A stretch of 64,000 nt of DNA from Gracilibacillus boraciitolerans JCM 21714 (GCF_000521485.1 NZ_BAVS01000001.1:310001-374000); one strand, 5' to 3'. Shown: positions 10,977-22,249, counted from the first letter of the stretch. Numbers and translations are program-made. The notes: a model not told the origin generated them from the sequence alone.

Positions 10977-12057
10977 TTAATACTTAACTTTTACAATCCA
11001 GTTAAATGGATCCTTCTCTACACCATATTGAATACCTGTTAACGTATCATACAATTTTTTTGCAATCTCTCCTGTTTCGCCATTATTGATATACATCTTT
11101 TTACCTTCCCAGGTAAGTTCCCCAACTGGTGAAATAACAGCTGCAGTACCGGAACCAAATGCTTCTTCTAATTCGCCGTTTTGATAATGCTCATACAATT
11201 CTTCCATTGTAATTTTACGTTCGGTTACAGGTATATTCCAATGCTTCAATAATTCAATAACAGAATTTCTGGTAACCCCTTCTAAAATACTGCCGTTTAA
11301 TGCAGGGGGGGTCACAATTTCTCCTTTAATTTTAAAGAAGACATTCATACTTCCTACTTCTTCAATATACTTTTTCTCGACACCATCTAACCATAATACC
11401 TGGGCATAACCTTCGCCAGCAACTTGTTCCTGGGCTTTTAAGCTTGAAGCATAGTTCCCCGCAGTTTTTGCCTCGCCTGTTCCGCCTTTAACAGCACGAA
11501 CAAAATGATTTTCAACAGCAATTTTTACAGGGTTTATACCTTCTTCATAATACGCACCAACTGGTGATAAAATCACGATGAATTGATATGTAGCTGAAGG
11601 AGACACCCCCTAAATATGGCTCAGTAGAGATAATAAATGGTCTTATGTATAGAGATGTTCCAGGTGCATTCGGTACCCAATCTTGTTCAATATGAACGAG
11701 ATGTTTTATTGCATCGATCGCAAACTCTTCATCAATTGCCGGGATGCACATTCTTTCATTCGACCGATTTAGCCGTTCCATATTTTTATTTGGACGGAAT
11801 AATTGAATTTTATCTCTTTCTGTACGATATGCTTTTAACCCTTCAAATACTGTTTGTCCATAGTGAAAAACCATCGCAGCAGGATCCAACTCAAGGGCTT
11901 GATATGGTACGATACGTGGATTATGCCAACCCTTCTCTGGATTATAATCTTGAATAAACATATGGTCTGTAAAATATTTTCCGAAAGAAAGCTGGTCTGA
12001 CTGAGGCTTTTCTTTTGGTTGTTCGTTCTTAATATACGTAATTGTGTACTCTGACAT
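10977..12057 (-). CDS. ilvE: Branched-chain amino acid aminotransferase (frameshifted)
   Basis: PLP fold-type IV transaminase exchanging amino groups between glutamate and the keto acids of leucine, isoleucine and valine. The first 150 residues contain GWHNPRIVPY, the FHYGQTVFEGLKAYR loop and RSNERMCIPAI. The second part has GGTGEAKTAGNYASSLKAQ, LNGSILEGVTRNSVI and FGSGTAAVISPVG. The frame breaks at 11606-11610, where five C stand for four: EPYLGVSPSATYQF is split. The product is about 360 residues, as in B. subtilis YwaA/YbgE. ATG 12057 follows AAGGAG by eight bases. Confidence 0.93.
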
Positions 12058-12199
12058 AAAAAGACTCCTTATTTGTATGAATTCTATACATTATTGGCAA
12101 AATAATAACGTGTAACTTCTATTTTATTACTAAACGAGTATCTCTGACAACCGTTATTTTTGAAAGATTTTCAAACAATTAAAGGGGGGGCATTATACT

Positions 12200-12934
12200 A
12201 TGGCATATGAATTATCGACACGATTTGAAGCAGCATTTAATCAAATACATGAAAAATTATGTGATTATGCTCAGGAAGATAATAATTACGCTTCCTTTAC
12301 AGAAGTATTAACTAAAGCAAAATTCAAACATCAGGGCATCGATCAATATTATGATCTTCTAAAGCAGTGCAGTAAATTACGAAATGCTTTGATTCACAGA
12401 AAAGTAAAAGAAGATTTCTATATTGCAGAACCTCACGAAGAAATTGTAAAGGAGTTAGAAACCCTAGCTAAACTTTTAGCCGAACCACCATCTGCAGTGT
12501 CTATTGCATCCCAACCTGTAGAATTCTTCTATCTGGATACACCAGTTATAAAAGTGATGGATTGTATAAAAGAAAAAGGTTATTCTCAATATCCAGTATA
12601 CCATAAGCAGAAGTTTATCGGGCTCCTGACGGATGGTGATATAGCAAATTGGTTTGCCACAAACCTGGATACTTCTAGTTTATCATCTGAAGCTACAATT
12701 GGGGGGGATATATTTAAGATTGAAAAAAAAGACGATACCATCATTACAGCGGTAAAGTCGAGTGTCGTGGACATTGAAAGTCTATTCAGAAAGTACGTAG
12801 AGAAAAATCAAAAATTAGAAGCAATTATTATTACAGAAACAGGCAGTGAAGCAGAGTTACCTGTTGGCATTATCTCTTCCTGGGATCTGATTCGTCTGAA
12901 GAACTATTCATTTCCATTATTAAGACATACATGA
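12200..12934 (+). CDS. Probable HEPN-like domain fused to a CBS-domain pair
   Basis: 244 residues, cytoplasmic. The first 95 residues are helical and end with LRNALIH near residue 70. This fits the R-x4-H motif of HEPN domains, including the Asn after Arg that is common in HEPN nucleases. Residues 105-240 look like two CBS motifs: VIKVMDCIKEKGYSQYPVYH...FIGLLTDGDIANWF and the weaker second ending LPVGIISSWDLIRL. CBS pairs usually sense adenosyl nucleotides. A ligand-gated RNA-binding or RNase role is therefore possible but unproven. It stands alone between divergent ilvE and convergent gltD. Runs of seven G lie in the ribosome site (12184-12190) and in TIGGDIF (12700-12706). I do not recognise a named orthologue. 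Confidence 0.6.
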   Translation: MAYELSTRFEAAFNQIHEKLCDYAQEDNNYASFTEVLTKAKFKHQGIDQYYDLLKQCSKLRNALIHRKVKEDFYIAEPHEEIVKELETLAKLLAEPPSAVSIASQPVEFFYLDTPVIKVMDCIKEKGYSQYPVYHKQKFIGLLTDGDIANWFATNLDTSSLSSEATIGGDIFKIEKKDDTIITAVKSSVVDIESLFRKYVEKNQKLEAIIITETGSEAELPVGIISSWDLIRLKNYSFPLLRHT

Positions 12935-12965
12935 ATATTTGGGATACTTTTTTTTGCGAATTTAA

Positions 12966-12994
12966 GGATATAAATCAACATGTGATTTATATCC
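12966..12994. terminator. Shared terminator-like hairpin between the CBS gene and gltD
   Basis: GGATATAAATCA and TGATTTATATCC form a perfect 12-base stem with a five-base loop. A weak T-rich tract follows on the plus strand. The two flanking genes converge here. Confidence 0.55.
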
Positions 12995-13004
12995 CTCAGT
13001 TTTC

Positions 13005-14507
13005 TTACATATTTGCTACGGATGGTAATGCAGTTTCACCCATCAAATATGTGTCAACATGGTGAGCTACTTCTCTTCCTTCGTTAATCGCCCAAACAAT
13101 GAGACTCTGACCACGTCTAGCGTCACCTGCTGCAAAAACATGCTCCACATTGGTACGAAAATCACTATATGCAGCTTTGACACGATTTCTTTCTGTCTTT
13201 ACATTAAATGCTTCTAATACGGGTTGTTCCGCTCCTTCAAAACCAATCGCGATTAATACAAGTTGTGCTGGCCATACTTTTTCTGTTCCTGGAATTTCTT
13301 CAAAAACAAACAGCCCATTTTCATCCCGTGTTTTTTTCATTTGAATCGTATGCAATTCTTTTAACTTCCCATTTTCGTCATTAACAAATTTCTTAGTCTG
13401 AATCGTATATTCCCGAATATCCTCACCAAATTTCTTTTTGGCTTCCTTATGTGCATATTCTAAGCTATAGACTTGTGGATAGGCAGGCCATAGATTTTCT
13501 TCTGACCGTTTGATTGGTAATTGTGGGTGTTTTCCAAATTGAACGATGCTCTTAGCACCTTGACGAAGAGCAGTTGCGATACAATCTGCACCAGTGTCCC
13601 CACCGCCAATAATGATAACATCCTTACCACTTGCATCTAGTTCCGCTTCAACCTGTACACTATTATCTAATAAATGTTCTGTTGATCGTGTTAAATAATC
13701 CATTGCGAAACGAACACCCTTACCTTCACGTCCTTCAATAGGCAGATCACGGTGTTTCTGTGCACCTGTACATAGAATAACCGAATCAAATTGATCTTTA
13801 ATTTCTGCTGCTGAAATGTCTTTACCGACTTCTGTATTTAATACAAATGTAACTCCTTCATCGCGTAGTAACTGCACGCGACGTTCTACCACATCTTTAT
13901 CTAATTTCATATTGGGAATACCATATGTTAATAAGCCGCCTGCACGATCTGCACGTTCATATACTGTTACGTGATGTCCTGCACGATTTAATTGATCCGC
14001 TGCCGCTAACCCAGCTGGTCCTGATCCTATAATCGCTACTGATTTATCAGTCTTGAATGATGGAACACGCGGCTGTATCCACCCTTCTTCAAATCCTTTA
14101 TCAATAATTTTTTGCTCTATGTTTTTAATGGTTACCGCTGGATCATTAATCGCTACCGTACAAGAACCTTCACATGGTGCCGGACAGACTCTGCCAGTAA
14201 ATTCGGGAAAGTTATTTGTTTTTAATAAACGCTCTAATGCTTCTTTCCATTTCCCTTTGTATACCAAGTCATTCCACTCAGGAATTAAATTATAGACGGG
14301 ACAACCTGAAGTTACCCCCCCTTCTATATCCATGCCAATATGGCAAAAAGGCGTACCACAATCCATACAACGTGCTCCTTGTGTTTTTGCTACTTCGTCT
14401 GAGAAAGGAGCAGAGTACTCTTTCCAATCTTGAATCCTTGTTAACGGATCACGCTCATTTGCCGTCTGTCTTTCATAATCCATAAAACCTGTTGCTTTCC
14501 CCCCCAT
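13005..14507 (-). CDS. gltD: Glutamate synthase (NADPH) small subunit
   Basis: FAD/NADPH subunit that passes electrons to GltB for making glutamate from glutamine and 2-oxoglutarate. N-terminal cysteines for [4Fe-4S] clusters are in CMDCGTPFCHIG near residue 48, SGCP near 68 and RVCPAPCEGSC near 108. The FAD site is VAIIGSGPAGLAAADQL near residue 152 and the NADPH site VIIIGGGDTGADC near 295. 500 residues against about 493 in B. subtilis; two seven-C runs (14315-14321 and 14498-14504) account for extra glycines, including MGGKATG at the start. It follows gltB by 16 bases as one operon. Confidence 0.96.
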   Translation of the reverse strand: MGGKATGFMDYERQTANERDPLTRIQDWKEYSAPFSDEVAKTQGARCMDCGTPFCHIGMDIEGGVTSGCPVYNLIPEWNDLVYKGKWKEALERLLKTNNFPEFTGRVCPAPCEGSCTVAINDPAVTIKNIEQKIIDKGFEEGWIQPRVPSFKTDKSVAIIGSGPAGLAAADQLNRAGHHVTVYERADRAGGLLTYGIPNMKLDKDVVERRVQLLRDEGVTFVLNTEVGKDISAAEIKDQFDSVILCTGAQKHRDLPIEGREGKGVRFAMDYLTRSTEHLLDNSVQVEAELDASGKDVIIIGGGDTGADCIATALRQGAKSIVQFGKHPQLPIKRSEENLWPAYPQVYSLEYAHKEAKKKFGEDIREYTIQTKKFVNDENGKLKELHTIQMKKTRDENGLFVFEEIPGTEKVWPAQLVLIAIGFEGAEQPVLEAFNVKTERNRVKAAYSDFRTNVEHVFAAGDARRGQSLIVWAINEGREVAHHVDTYLMGETALPSVANM

Positions 14508-14523
14508 ACCATCTGTCTCCTTT

Positions 14524-17500
14524 CTATTTTGTCACCATCTGTTGTTGATTTACTTGTACTGTCATCTTGTTATCTTTTTTAGCCATAAATGCTTCAAATC
14601 GAGCGTCGTCCACTGACAAACCTTGCGATTTAAACCATTCGATTTGTTGAAGCATTAATTTATAATCAGTTGGAATTACCTTAACAAATTTAGCTACTTC
14701 CTCTTCCCAATTTTGTAAGGTTATTGCCGCCTTATCACTATTGGTATATTCATGATGATTGATAATTAAATCTTTTACTTCTTCTATTTCCTTTTGATCT
14801 GTTAACGATTCAAATTGTACTAATTCATCATTACAAAGACGAATAAATCTTTCTTTATTATCTGTCTTAACATAGGCAACTCCACCCGACATACCTGCTG
14901 CAAAGTTTTTGCCTACATTCCCTAAAATCACGACACGACCACCAGTCATATATTCACAACCATGATCTCCTACACCTTCCACAACAATACTGGCACCACT
15001 ATTACGCACTGCAAAACGTTCCCCCAGCGTAACCCTGAATATATGCTTCCCCCACTTGTAGCACCATAGAAGGAAACATTGCCAGCGATCACATTGTTGC
15101 CAGGATCAATCGTTGTTTTTTCAGAAGCACGGATAATTACTTTTCCACCAGATAATCCTTTACCCACATAATCATTTGCATCCCCTGTTACAGTCAATGT
15201 CATACCTGAAGGAATAAAAGCACCAAAACTTTGTCCTGCTGAGCCTCTGAAATGTAGATTAATTGTATCTTCGGGTAATCCTTTATCACCATATTTTTTT
15301 GAGATTTCACTTCCGACTATAGTACCAACCACTCGATCCGTATTTCTAATTGAGAAAGATGCTTCTAAAGCTTCTCCTGTATCGATCGCGTGCTGAACAG
15401 CAGGTAAAATATATTTTAAATCTAGTGAATGTTCCAATTTATGATCTTGTTTTGTAGTATTAGTACGTGTACCTTCTACTTGATACAATAACGTTGATAA
15501 ATCCAGATGCTTTGCTTTCCAGTGTGTCTTTGCACGTTCAGATACTTCTAATACATCTGTTCTGCCAATCATTTCTTCTATTGTTCTGAAACCAAGCTCT
15601 GCCATTATTTCGCGAACTTCCTCAGCAATGAATTTCATATAATTGACAACATGATCCGGATTACCTGTGAATTTCTTGCGTAACTCAGGATTTTGTGTTG
15701 CAACCCCCCCTACTGGGCACGTATCATTATGGCAGACTCGCATCATAACACATCCGATCACTACTAACGGTGCCGTCGCAAACCCATATTCCTCTGCCCC
15801 AAGTAATGCAGCCATTACGACATCCTTACCTGTTAATAATTTTCCATCTGTTTCTAAAACTACTCTATCTCGTAAGCCATTTAACATTAAAGTTTGATGC
15901 GCTTCTGCTAGCCCTAATTCCCAAGGTAATCCAGCATGTTTTATACTTGTTTTTGGTGAAGCACCTGTACCTCCGTCATAACCGACAACAGAGATGACAT
16001 CAGCATTTCCTTTTGCCACACCTGCAGCGATAGTACCTACACCTGATTTTGCAACTAGTTTTACACTTATTCGTGCATCTCTATTAGCATTTTTTAAATC
16101 ATGAATTAATTGTGCCAAGTCTTCAATAGAATAAATATCATGATGTGGTGGTGGTGAAATTAAGTCTACACCTGGTGTGGAACTACGAACATCTGCAACC
16201 CATGGATATACTTTCATTCCTGGTAATTGACCACCCTCACCCGGTTTAGCTCCTTGCGCAATTTTAATCTGTAACTCTTGTGCATTCACAAGATAATGAC
16301 TGTTAACACCAAAACGTCCAGATGCTACCTGCTTAATCGAACTGGAACGTAAATCACCATTGGCATCTTTTGTAAAACGAGCAGCGTCTTCGCCACCTTC
16401 CCCCCCACTATTACTCTTTCCACCTAAACGGTTCATTGCAATAGCAAGTGCTTCATGAGCTTCTTTACTTATGGAACCAAAGGACATGGCACCTGTTTTA
16501 AATCGTTTTACGATCGAATCTACTGACTCTACCTCTTCGATAGGAATACTGCTTGCACTTTTAAAATTAAATAAATTGCGTAAAAAGCAAATACGTTCTT
16601 CATTAGAAGTTTTAGAGAATTTTTTAAATAAATTATAATCGCCTCTTCGACATGCCCATTGTAACGTATGAATCGTTGTTGGATTATAGGCATGATGTTC
16701 CCCGATCTGACGCCATTGGAAGTCACTTCCTGATTCCAGAGACTGCTCGATCGCTTTTTTGTATCCTTCATGATGACGTTTCTCTGTTTCTTCCTGAATA
16801 ACATCTAATCCAATTCCATCAATTTGGGAAGCAGTACCAGTAAAATGTGTTTCGATTACTTTTTTGCTAATACCCACTGCTTCAAAGATTTGAGCTCCTC
16901 GATAGCTTTGGACGGTGGAAATACCAATTTTAGACATTACCTTGATAATACCTTCAGTTGCCACATAGATAAATTTCTCCTGCACTTGCGCTAATGTCAT
17001 TTCTAACTCATGATTTAAAATAGCTTGATTGTAAGTTTGATAGACGAGGTAGGGATGAATCGCATCGACGCCATAACCTAACATTGATGCAAAATGGTGA
17101 ACTTCTCTTGCTTCACCTGTTTGGGCGATAATGCTTACCTTTGTACGAAGCCCTTCACGAACTAAATATTGATGCAAGCCACTTACAGCTAAAAGGATCG
17201 GAATCGCCTTTTGATTTGCATCCATCTCTCTGTCACTCAAGACGATGATATTACTACCTGTTTTAATAGCTGCTTTTGCTTTCACAAAAACTTCTTCCAG
17301 AGATTTTTTCATATCATTTGTAAATAATGTTTCGATAACTTCAGTCTGAAAATCTTCTATTTGGTTTCTTTCTAATTTATCCAGTTGAGAATTAGATAGA
17401 ATTGGTGATTCTAATCGAATGCGTCTGGCATGAGTGTTCGCAGGATGAAGGATATCTCCCTCTCCACCTATCCATGTCAGCATCGATGTTACTAATTTCT

Positions 17501-19085
17501 CACGGTAAGCATCTAACGCAGGATTGGTGACTTGAGCGAATAGTTGTTTAAAGTAATTAAATAGACTCTGTGGTCGCTCCGATAGAACCGCTAAAGGCAC
17601 ATCATTCCCCATTGCTCCTATCGGGTCTTTTCCACCCTCAATTAACGGCACTAAGTATTTTTCAATATCTTCCGTTGTATATCCAAACGCCTTCTGTTTT
17701 TGTAAAAGTTGTGGATCTAAATAATGCTCATTTTCTGCTTTTACTTCTAATGGCACTATCTGTTCCTCTAGCCATTCTTCATATGGGTGAGCATTTGCAA
17801 TCTCATCTTTAATTTCTTTATCAGAAATAATACGTCCTTCTTCAATATCAAGTAACAGCATTTTACCCGGACTTAAACGTTCTTTTAATAATATATTTTC
17901 TTCCTCATAATCAATTACACCGACTTCAGATGAGTAAATAATATAATCATCTTTTGTCACATAATAACGAGCAGGACGTAACCCATTACGATCCAATATA
18001 GCACCTATTTGTTTACCATTAGTAAAAGTAATAGACGTTGGTCCGTCCCAAGGTTCCATCATCATGCTATGATATTGATAAAATGCACGCTTTTGGGCAT
18101 TCATATGAGGATTATTTTCCCATGGTTCTGGAATCAGCATCATCGCTGCATGAGCAGGCTTGCGTCCTGCTAATGTGAAAAATTCTAATGCATTATCCAA
18201 TGTAGCCGAATCACTGCCTCCACCGTTAATGATTGGTAATACTTTATCTAAATCATCTCCAAATACTTCAGAAACAAATTGTTGTTCTCTAGCCTGCATC
18301 CAATTCACATTTCCACGCATCGTGTTAATTTCACCGTTGTGTATTAAATAACGATTAGGATGTGCTCGTTCCCATGAAGGAAACGTGTTGGTACTAAAAC
18401 GTGAATGGACAAGCGAGAATGCAGATACAAAAGCTTCATCTTGTAAATCAAGATAAAATTTATCTACCTGGTCAGGAGTTAATAAACCTTTATAAACGAT
18501 CGTTCTTGTTGATAAACTTGGGAAATAAAAACGAAACCCTCTTTCATTTGCCCAATGTTCTGCTTGTTTTCGAATGATATATAATTTTCTCTCGAATGCA
18601 AGTTCATCTTTTATTTCATTAGCTGCCTCAATAAATACTTGTCGAACATTTGGTAACGTATCAATCGCACCTTTACCAATGTTCGCTGGGTCAACCGGTA
18701 CATCTCTCCAGCCGAGTAATTGTTGTCCTTCTTGTTTAATCAGCTGATTAATTTTATCGATCGCTTCTCTTTGTTCCTCTTTATTTTGAGATAAGAACAA
18801 CATACCCACACCGTATCTTCCTACAGCTGGTAGTTGAAAGTCTTTACATTCTCTTCTAAAATAAGAATCAGGTATTTGTACCATGAGTCCAGAACCGTCG
18901 CCTGTAAGTGGATCACTGCCTTGTCCACCGCGATGTTCTAATTTGCATAACATGTCCAAGCCCTTTTTTACGATTTCATGTGTTTGTTTTCCTTTAATAT
19001 GCGCATATAAGCCAATACCGCAAGCATCATGTTCAAAATCTGGATGGTATAACCCTTGGGCACTAGGCAAATCTTGATATGTCAT
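14524..19085 (-). CDS. gltB: Glutamate synthase (NADPH) large subunit (two frameshifts near 3' end)
   Basis: Glutaminase and FMN synthase subunit. The class II amidotransferase cysteine is in [11 protein letters not shown] after a short propeptide. The synthase core has the FMN region [17 protein letters not shown], and the 3Fe-4S cysteines lie in [15 protein letters not shown]. The C-terminal beta-helix domain is split by C runs of five at 15021-15025 and 15049-15053. Reading each as four restores GATSGEAY and [15 protein letters not shown]. Seven-C runs at 15704-15710 and 16400-16406 add glycines ([17 protein letters not shown]). ATG 19085 follows GGGGGCG by seven bases and matches the B. 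subtilis start. About 1,520 residues when repaired. Confidence 0.95.
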
Positions 19086-19130
19086 ATATGTCGCCCCCAT
19101 TCAATATATACTTTTAAGGTGTCTAATATC

Positions 19131-19159
19131 ATTGTAAGTCCTATCATTAATCTAAACAA
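19131..19159 (-). promoter_or_regulatory. Candidate gltB promoter in the gltB-gltC divergent region
   Basis: On the minus strand TTGTTT is followed after 17 bases by TACAAT, a reasonable SigA promoter about 45 bases upstream of the gltB ATG. GltC is known to activate gltAB from the divergent intergenic region in B. subtilis. I could not recognise the dyad GltC boxes with confidence. An (AT)8 tract lies at 19192-19207 nearer gltC. Confidence 0.45.
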
Positions 19160-19222
19160 TATATAATAAATATGAAATTGATCTAATTATGATATATATA
19201 TATATATTATGAGGTGAAGCCG

Positions 19223-20127
19223 TTGGAGTTACGTCAATTACGCTATTTTGTAGAAGTAGCAGAACGTGAACATGTATCAGATGCAGCTGCCGAGTTACAT
19301 GTTGCGCAATCTGCTATTAGTAGACAAATAGCCAATTTAGAAGCAGAGCTTGGTGTCCAGCTCTTTGAAAGAGAAGGAAGAAATGTACGTTTGACTCATA
19401 TTGGAAAAATATTTTTGACACATACCAAATCAGCATTAAAAGCAATTGATCATGCTAAAAAACAAATAGATGAATATATTGATCCGGAACGTGGATCAAT
19501 TAAAATTGGCTTTCCTACCAGTTTAGCAAGTAACTTATTACCGACTGTTGTTTCTGAATTCAAAAAAAAACATCCAAAAATTGGATATCAATTACGCCAA
19601 GGTTCTTATAACTTCTTAATTGAATCGGTTGAAAATCGGGAAATTGATCTCGCCTTTTTAGGTCCTGTGCCAACAGAACATCCGGATATAATAGGTGACA
19701 TTCTATTTACAGAAAATTTTTATGCACTCGTTCCCAATTCACATCCATTAGCAGAACAGAGCAGCGTGAACTTAAGAGACTTACACGAAGAAACTTTTGT
19801 TTTATTTCCCGAGGGATATGTCTTGCATCAATTGGTGATAGATGGTTGTAAACAGGCAGCTTTTCGCCACGAGTATCGTCACAAGGGGGGGAAGATTTAG
19901 ATGCGATTAAGGGGTTAGTCGCAGCAGGTATTGGTATCACATTATTGCCGGAAAGTGCTTTTAATGATTTAAATCCATATTACAGTGCAAAGGTTGCGAT
20001 CCAAAATCCAGAGTTAAAACGCACCGTAGGAATTATCATTCCAAAAAACCGAAAACTTGCACCATCAGAACAAGTTTTCTACGAGTTTATTAAAGAATTC
20101 TTTTCGATTTTACAAAGATTTCAATAA
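19223..20127 (+). CDS. gltC: LysR-type activator of glutamate synthase (frameshifted)
   Basis: Activates gltAB in response to 2-oxoglutarate and nitrogen state in B. subtilis. The N-terminal winged helix reads MELRQLRYFVEVAEREHVSD and HVAQSAISRQIANLE, nearly the same as B. subtilis GltC. The effector domain has IKIGFPTSLASNLLPTV and GPVPTEHPDI. I chose TTG 19223 because GAGGTGA lies just upstream and the protein then starts exactly as its orthologue. The frame breaks near 19857 where a T is missing from a T run; repair restores AFSPRVS...GEDLDAIKGLVAAG. A seven-G run at 19885-19891 then adds one glycine. It is divergent from gltB, the usual arrangement. Confidence 0.95.
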
Positions 20128-20134
20128 ACGAAAG

Positions 20135-20168
20135 AAAGAGGAACTAACGAATAGGTTAGTTCCTCTTT
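20135..20168. terminator. Bidirectional terminator between gltC and ypcP
   Basis: AAAGAGGAACTAAC and GTTAGTTCCTCTTT form a perfect 14-base stem around a six-base loop. The flanking genes converge, so it can serve both. Confidence 0.85.
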
Positions 20169-20189
20169 ATGATTGTTCACAAGCATGTC

Positions 20190-21089
20190 TTATTCACTTA
20201 CTTTGGATTTTTGCAACTTACTTAGCCATCGTTCAGGATTTTTAAATTCTAATTCGTCTAATAAAAAGCTATGGACCATACAGTGATCCGCATTCCATAA
20301 AGCATCTTCGATCGAAAACGTTAATGGTACTTCTGTAAATATTTCTGCTAGTTTGCGAGAGATTGCAAGATCCTCTGCATACTGAACCAATTTATTTTGC
20401 ATCCCTTTCGTAAGACTAGCCCTGTCTTCTAACATGTTATCGATCGTTTGATATTGTTGAAGAAGTTTTAATGCTGTCTTTTCACCTACTCCTTTAATTC
20501 CAGGATAATTGTCAGAGGAATCACCCATCAAACCTTTCAACTCAATAATTTGTCTGGGCGTCAGTCCTCTTTTTTCATAGAAATTATCGATATCAAACAC
20601 TTCGTAATTGCCTTGGCCTTTTCTCATAATAGCAATATTGATTTGTTCATCCACAAGCTGTAACATATCCTGATCACCAGTTACCACTGTCACTTCATGA
20701 TCTGCCTGCAGTTGTTTAGCCAGTGTACCGATACAGTCATCTGCTTCATACCCTACAACACCTACATTAGGAACTTGAAAGGCAGAAACAATGTCTTTTG
20801 CTAAGTCAAACTGTGGAATTAACTCCTCTGGTGGTGCATCCCGGTTTGATTTATAACCTTTGTACATATCATTTCGAAAAGTCTTACTTCCCATGTCCCA
20901 GCAACAAATAACATGTGTAGGCTGAAATGTTTCGATGGCATTGCAAAAATAATTTAAAAATCCAAATAATCCGTTTCTGGGTATTCCTTTACTATTAATC
21001 ATGAAATTACCAGTAAAAGACGTTGCGAAAAATCCCCTAAATAACAATGCCATCCCATCTATAATTAAAACCTGTGATTTATTTGTCAT
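20190..21089 (-). CDS. ypcP: 5'-3' exonuclease / flap endonuclease homologue
   Basis: Free-standing homologue of the 5' nuclease domain of DNA polymerase I. It removes RNA primers and flaps during replication and repair. The acidic active site is visible in LLIDGMALLFRGFF near the start, VGYEADDCIGTLAKQ near residue 110 and VTGDQDMLQLV near 135. A helix-hairpin-helix IKGVGEKTALKLL near 195 binds DNA. ATG 21089 sits seven bases after AAGGTGA; the GTG nine bases upstream overlaps that site. About 299 residues, normal for the family. No frameshift seen. Confidence 0.93.
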   Translation of the reverse strand: MTNKSQVLIIDGMALLFRGFFATSFTGNFMINSKGIPRNGLFGFLNYFCNAIETFQPTHVICCWDMGSKTFRNDMYKGYKSNRDAPPEELIPQFDLAKDIVSAFQVPNVGVVGYEADDCIGTLAKQLQADHEVTVVTGDQDMLQLVDEQINIAIMRKGQGNYEVFDIDNFYEKRGLTPRQIIELKGLMGDSSDNYPGIKGVGEKTALKLLQQYQTIDNMLEDRASLTKGMQNKLVQYAEDLAISRKLAEIFTEVPLTFSIEDALWNADHCMVHSFLLDELEFKNPERWLSKLQKSKVSE

Positions 21090-21186
21090 TCCAGTCACCT
21101 TCTAAGTTTTATTAATTCACTTCTTTATACGTAATTAGTATAATAAATGCTTAACTAAGATTTTGCAATATAAAGGAGAAAGATTG

Positions 21187-21723
21187 ATGAAGAAAAGATT
21201 AGAAAAAGCAACATTTGCTGGGGGATGTTTCTGGTGTATGGTGAAGCCGTTTGATCAATGGGATGGTGTAGAAAGTGTTATTTCAGGTTACACTGGAGGA
21301 CATGTCGAAAATCCTGTTTATGAAGAGGTTAAAAAAGGAACAACAGGACATTATGAAGCTATTCAGATTACGTATGAGCCAGAAAAAATCAGTTACCAAC
21401 AAATATTGGATTTATATTGGCCACAAATCGATCCAACGGATGATGGCGGGCAATTTCATGATAGAGGGGGGGCTCAATACCGGACAGCAATCTTTTATCA
21501 TAATGAAAAACAAAAAGAACTTGCGATAGATTCCAAAGAGGCATTAGAAGATACAAATAGATTCCAAAAAGAGATTGTTACAGAAATTTTACCTGCAGAT
21601 ACCTTTTATCCTGCAGAGACATATCATCAAGAATTTTATAAGAAAAATGAAAAGGAATATACATTAGATCGAGAACAATCCGGCAGAGACGAATTTATTG
21701 AGAGATATTGGGAGTCTTTGTAG
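21187..21723 (+). CDS. msrA: Peptide methionine sulfoxide reductase A
   Basis: Reduces methionine-S-sulfoxide in proteins using thioredoxin. The catalytic cysteine is in ATFAGGCFWCM at residues 9-19. The substrate residues are in the QFHDRGAQYRT block and the tail has FYKKNEKEY followed by SGRDEF. ATG 21187 is preceded by AAAGGAGAAAG at eight bases. Seven G at 21466-21472 turn the conserved DRGAQYR into DRGGAQYR, a clear example of the run anomaly. No msrB is adjacent. Confidence 0.95.
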   Translation: MKKRLEKATFAGGCFWCMVKPFDQWDGVESVISGYTGGHVENPVYEEVKKGTTGHYEAIQITYEPEKISYQQILDLYWPQIDPTDDGGQFHDRGGAQYRTAIFYHNEKQKELAIDSKEALEDTNRFQKEIVTEILPADTFYPAETYHQEFYKKNEKEYTLDREQSGRDEFIERYWESL

Positions 21724-21838
21724 TTCCCTCAAAAGTAGTTGCTGATATTTTTAATAGTAAGTAAAAGATAAATTGCCAAAGATTAATTAGTATGCCGAAA
21801 TGGAGGCATACTTATTTTATTGACCTTCTATGTCATGG

Positions 21839-21904
21839 CATGATATAGTCATAACATGATATATGTAACGATATGATACAGTCGTAATATGATATATATC
21901 ACGA
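21839..21904 (+). repeat. Four-unit tandem repeat upstream of padR, candidate operator
   Basis: Two tandem copies of a 33-base block, each made of two related half units beginning YATGATA: CATGATATAGTCATAA, CATGATATATGTAACGA, TATGATACAGTCGTAA, TATGATATATATCACGA. Imperfect dyads occur within and between units. It ends about 12 bases before the padR ribosome site. PadR proteins commonly repress their own promoter, so an autoregulatory operator is likely but inferred. Confidence 0.5.
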
Positions 21905-21928
21905 TACGGCATATTAGGAGTGAATAAC

Positions 21929-22249
21929 TTGGAAAAAGTGATAAAAAAATACCTTCCTATGACCGAAACAGCATTTTATATCCTACTTTCGCTCACAGAA
22001 CCGAGGCACGGTTATGGCATTATTAAGCGTGTGGAAGAAATGACAAATGGCCGGTTAAAGCTCGGATCAGGTACAATTTATGGAACATTAACAAAAATGC
22101 AGCGAGATCAGATCATTACTATCTATGCTGATGAAAAGCGCAAAACAATCTATGAAATCACTCCACTAGGAAAACAGCTCATTCATTTGGAAATCAAACG
22201 TTTAAAAGAAGTCTTTACCAATGCATTAAGATATGAGGAGGATTTTTGA
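21929..22249 (+). CDS. PadR-family transcriptional regulator
   Basis: About 106 residues, a winged helix of the PadR type. The motif MTETAFYILLSLTEPRHGYGIIKRVEEM is followed by LGSGTIYGTLTKMQ and the wing YEITPLGKQL. I prefer TTG 21929, which lies eight bases after TTAGGAG; GTG 21920 would overlap that site. Small PadR proteins of this kind are usually co-transcribed with a membrane or DUF2812-type target gene. Here the next frame is only 13 codons, so the partner seems lost. The ligand is unknown. Confidence 0.85.
   Translation: MEKVIKKYLPMTETAFYILLSLTEPRHGYGIIKRVEEMTNGRLKLGSGTIYGTLTKMQRDQIITIYADEKRKTIYEITPLGKQLIHLEIKRLKEVFTNALRYEEDF

Noticed and set aside
19192-19207. (AT)8 tract between gltB and gltC as a functional repeat
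   Set aside because: Short AT tracts are expected by composition in an AT-rich promoter region. No further structure was seen.
21839-21904. Repeat units before padR as a small CRISPR array
   Set aside because: Units are contiguous with no unique spacers, imperfect, and no cas genes are near.
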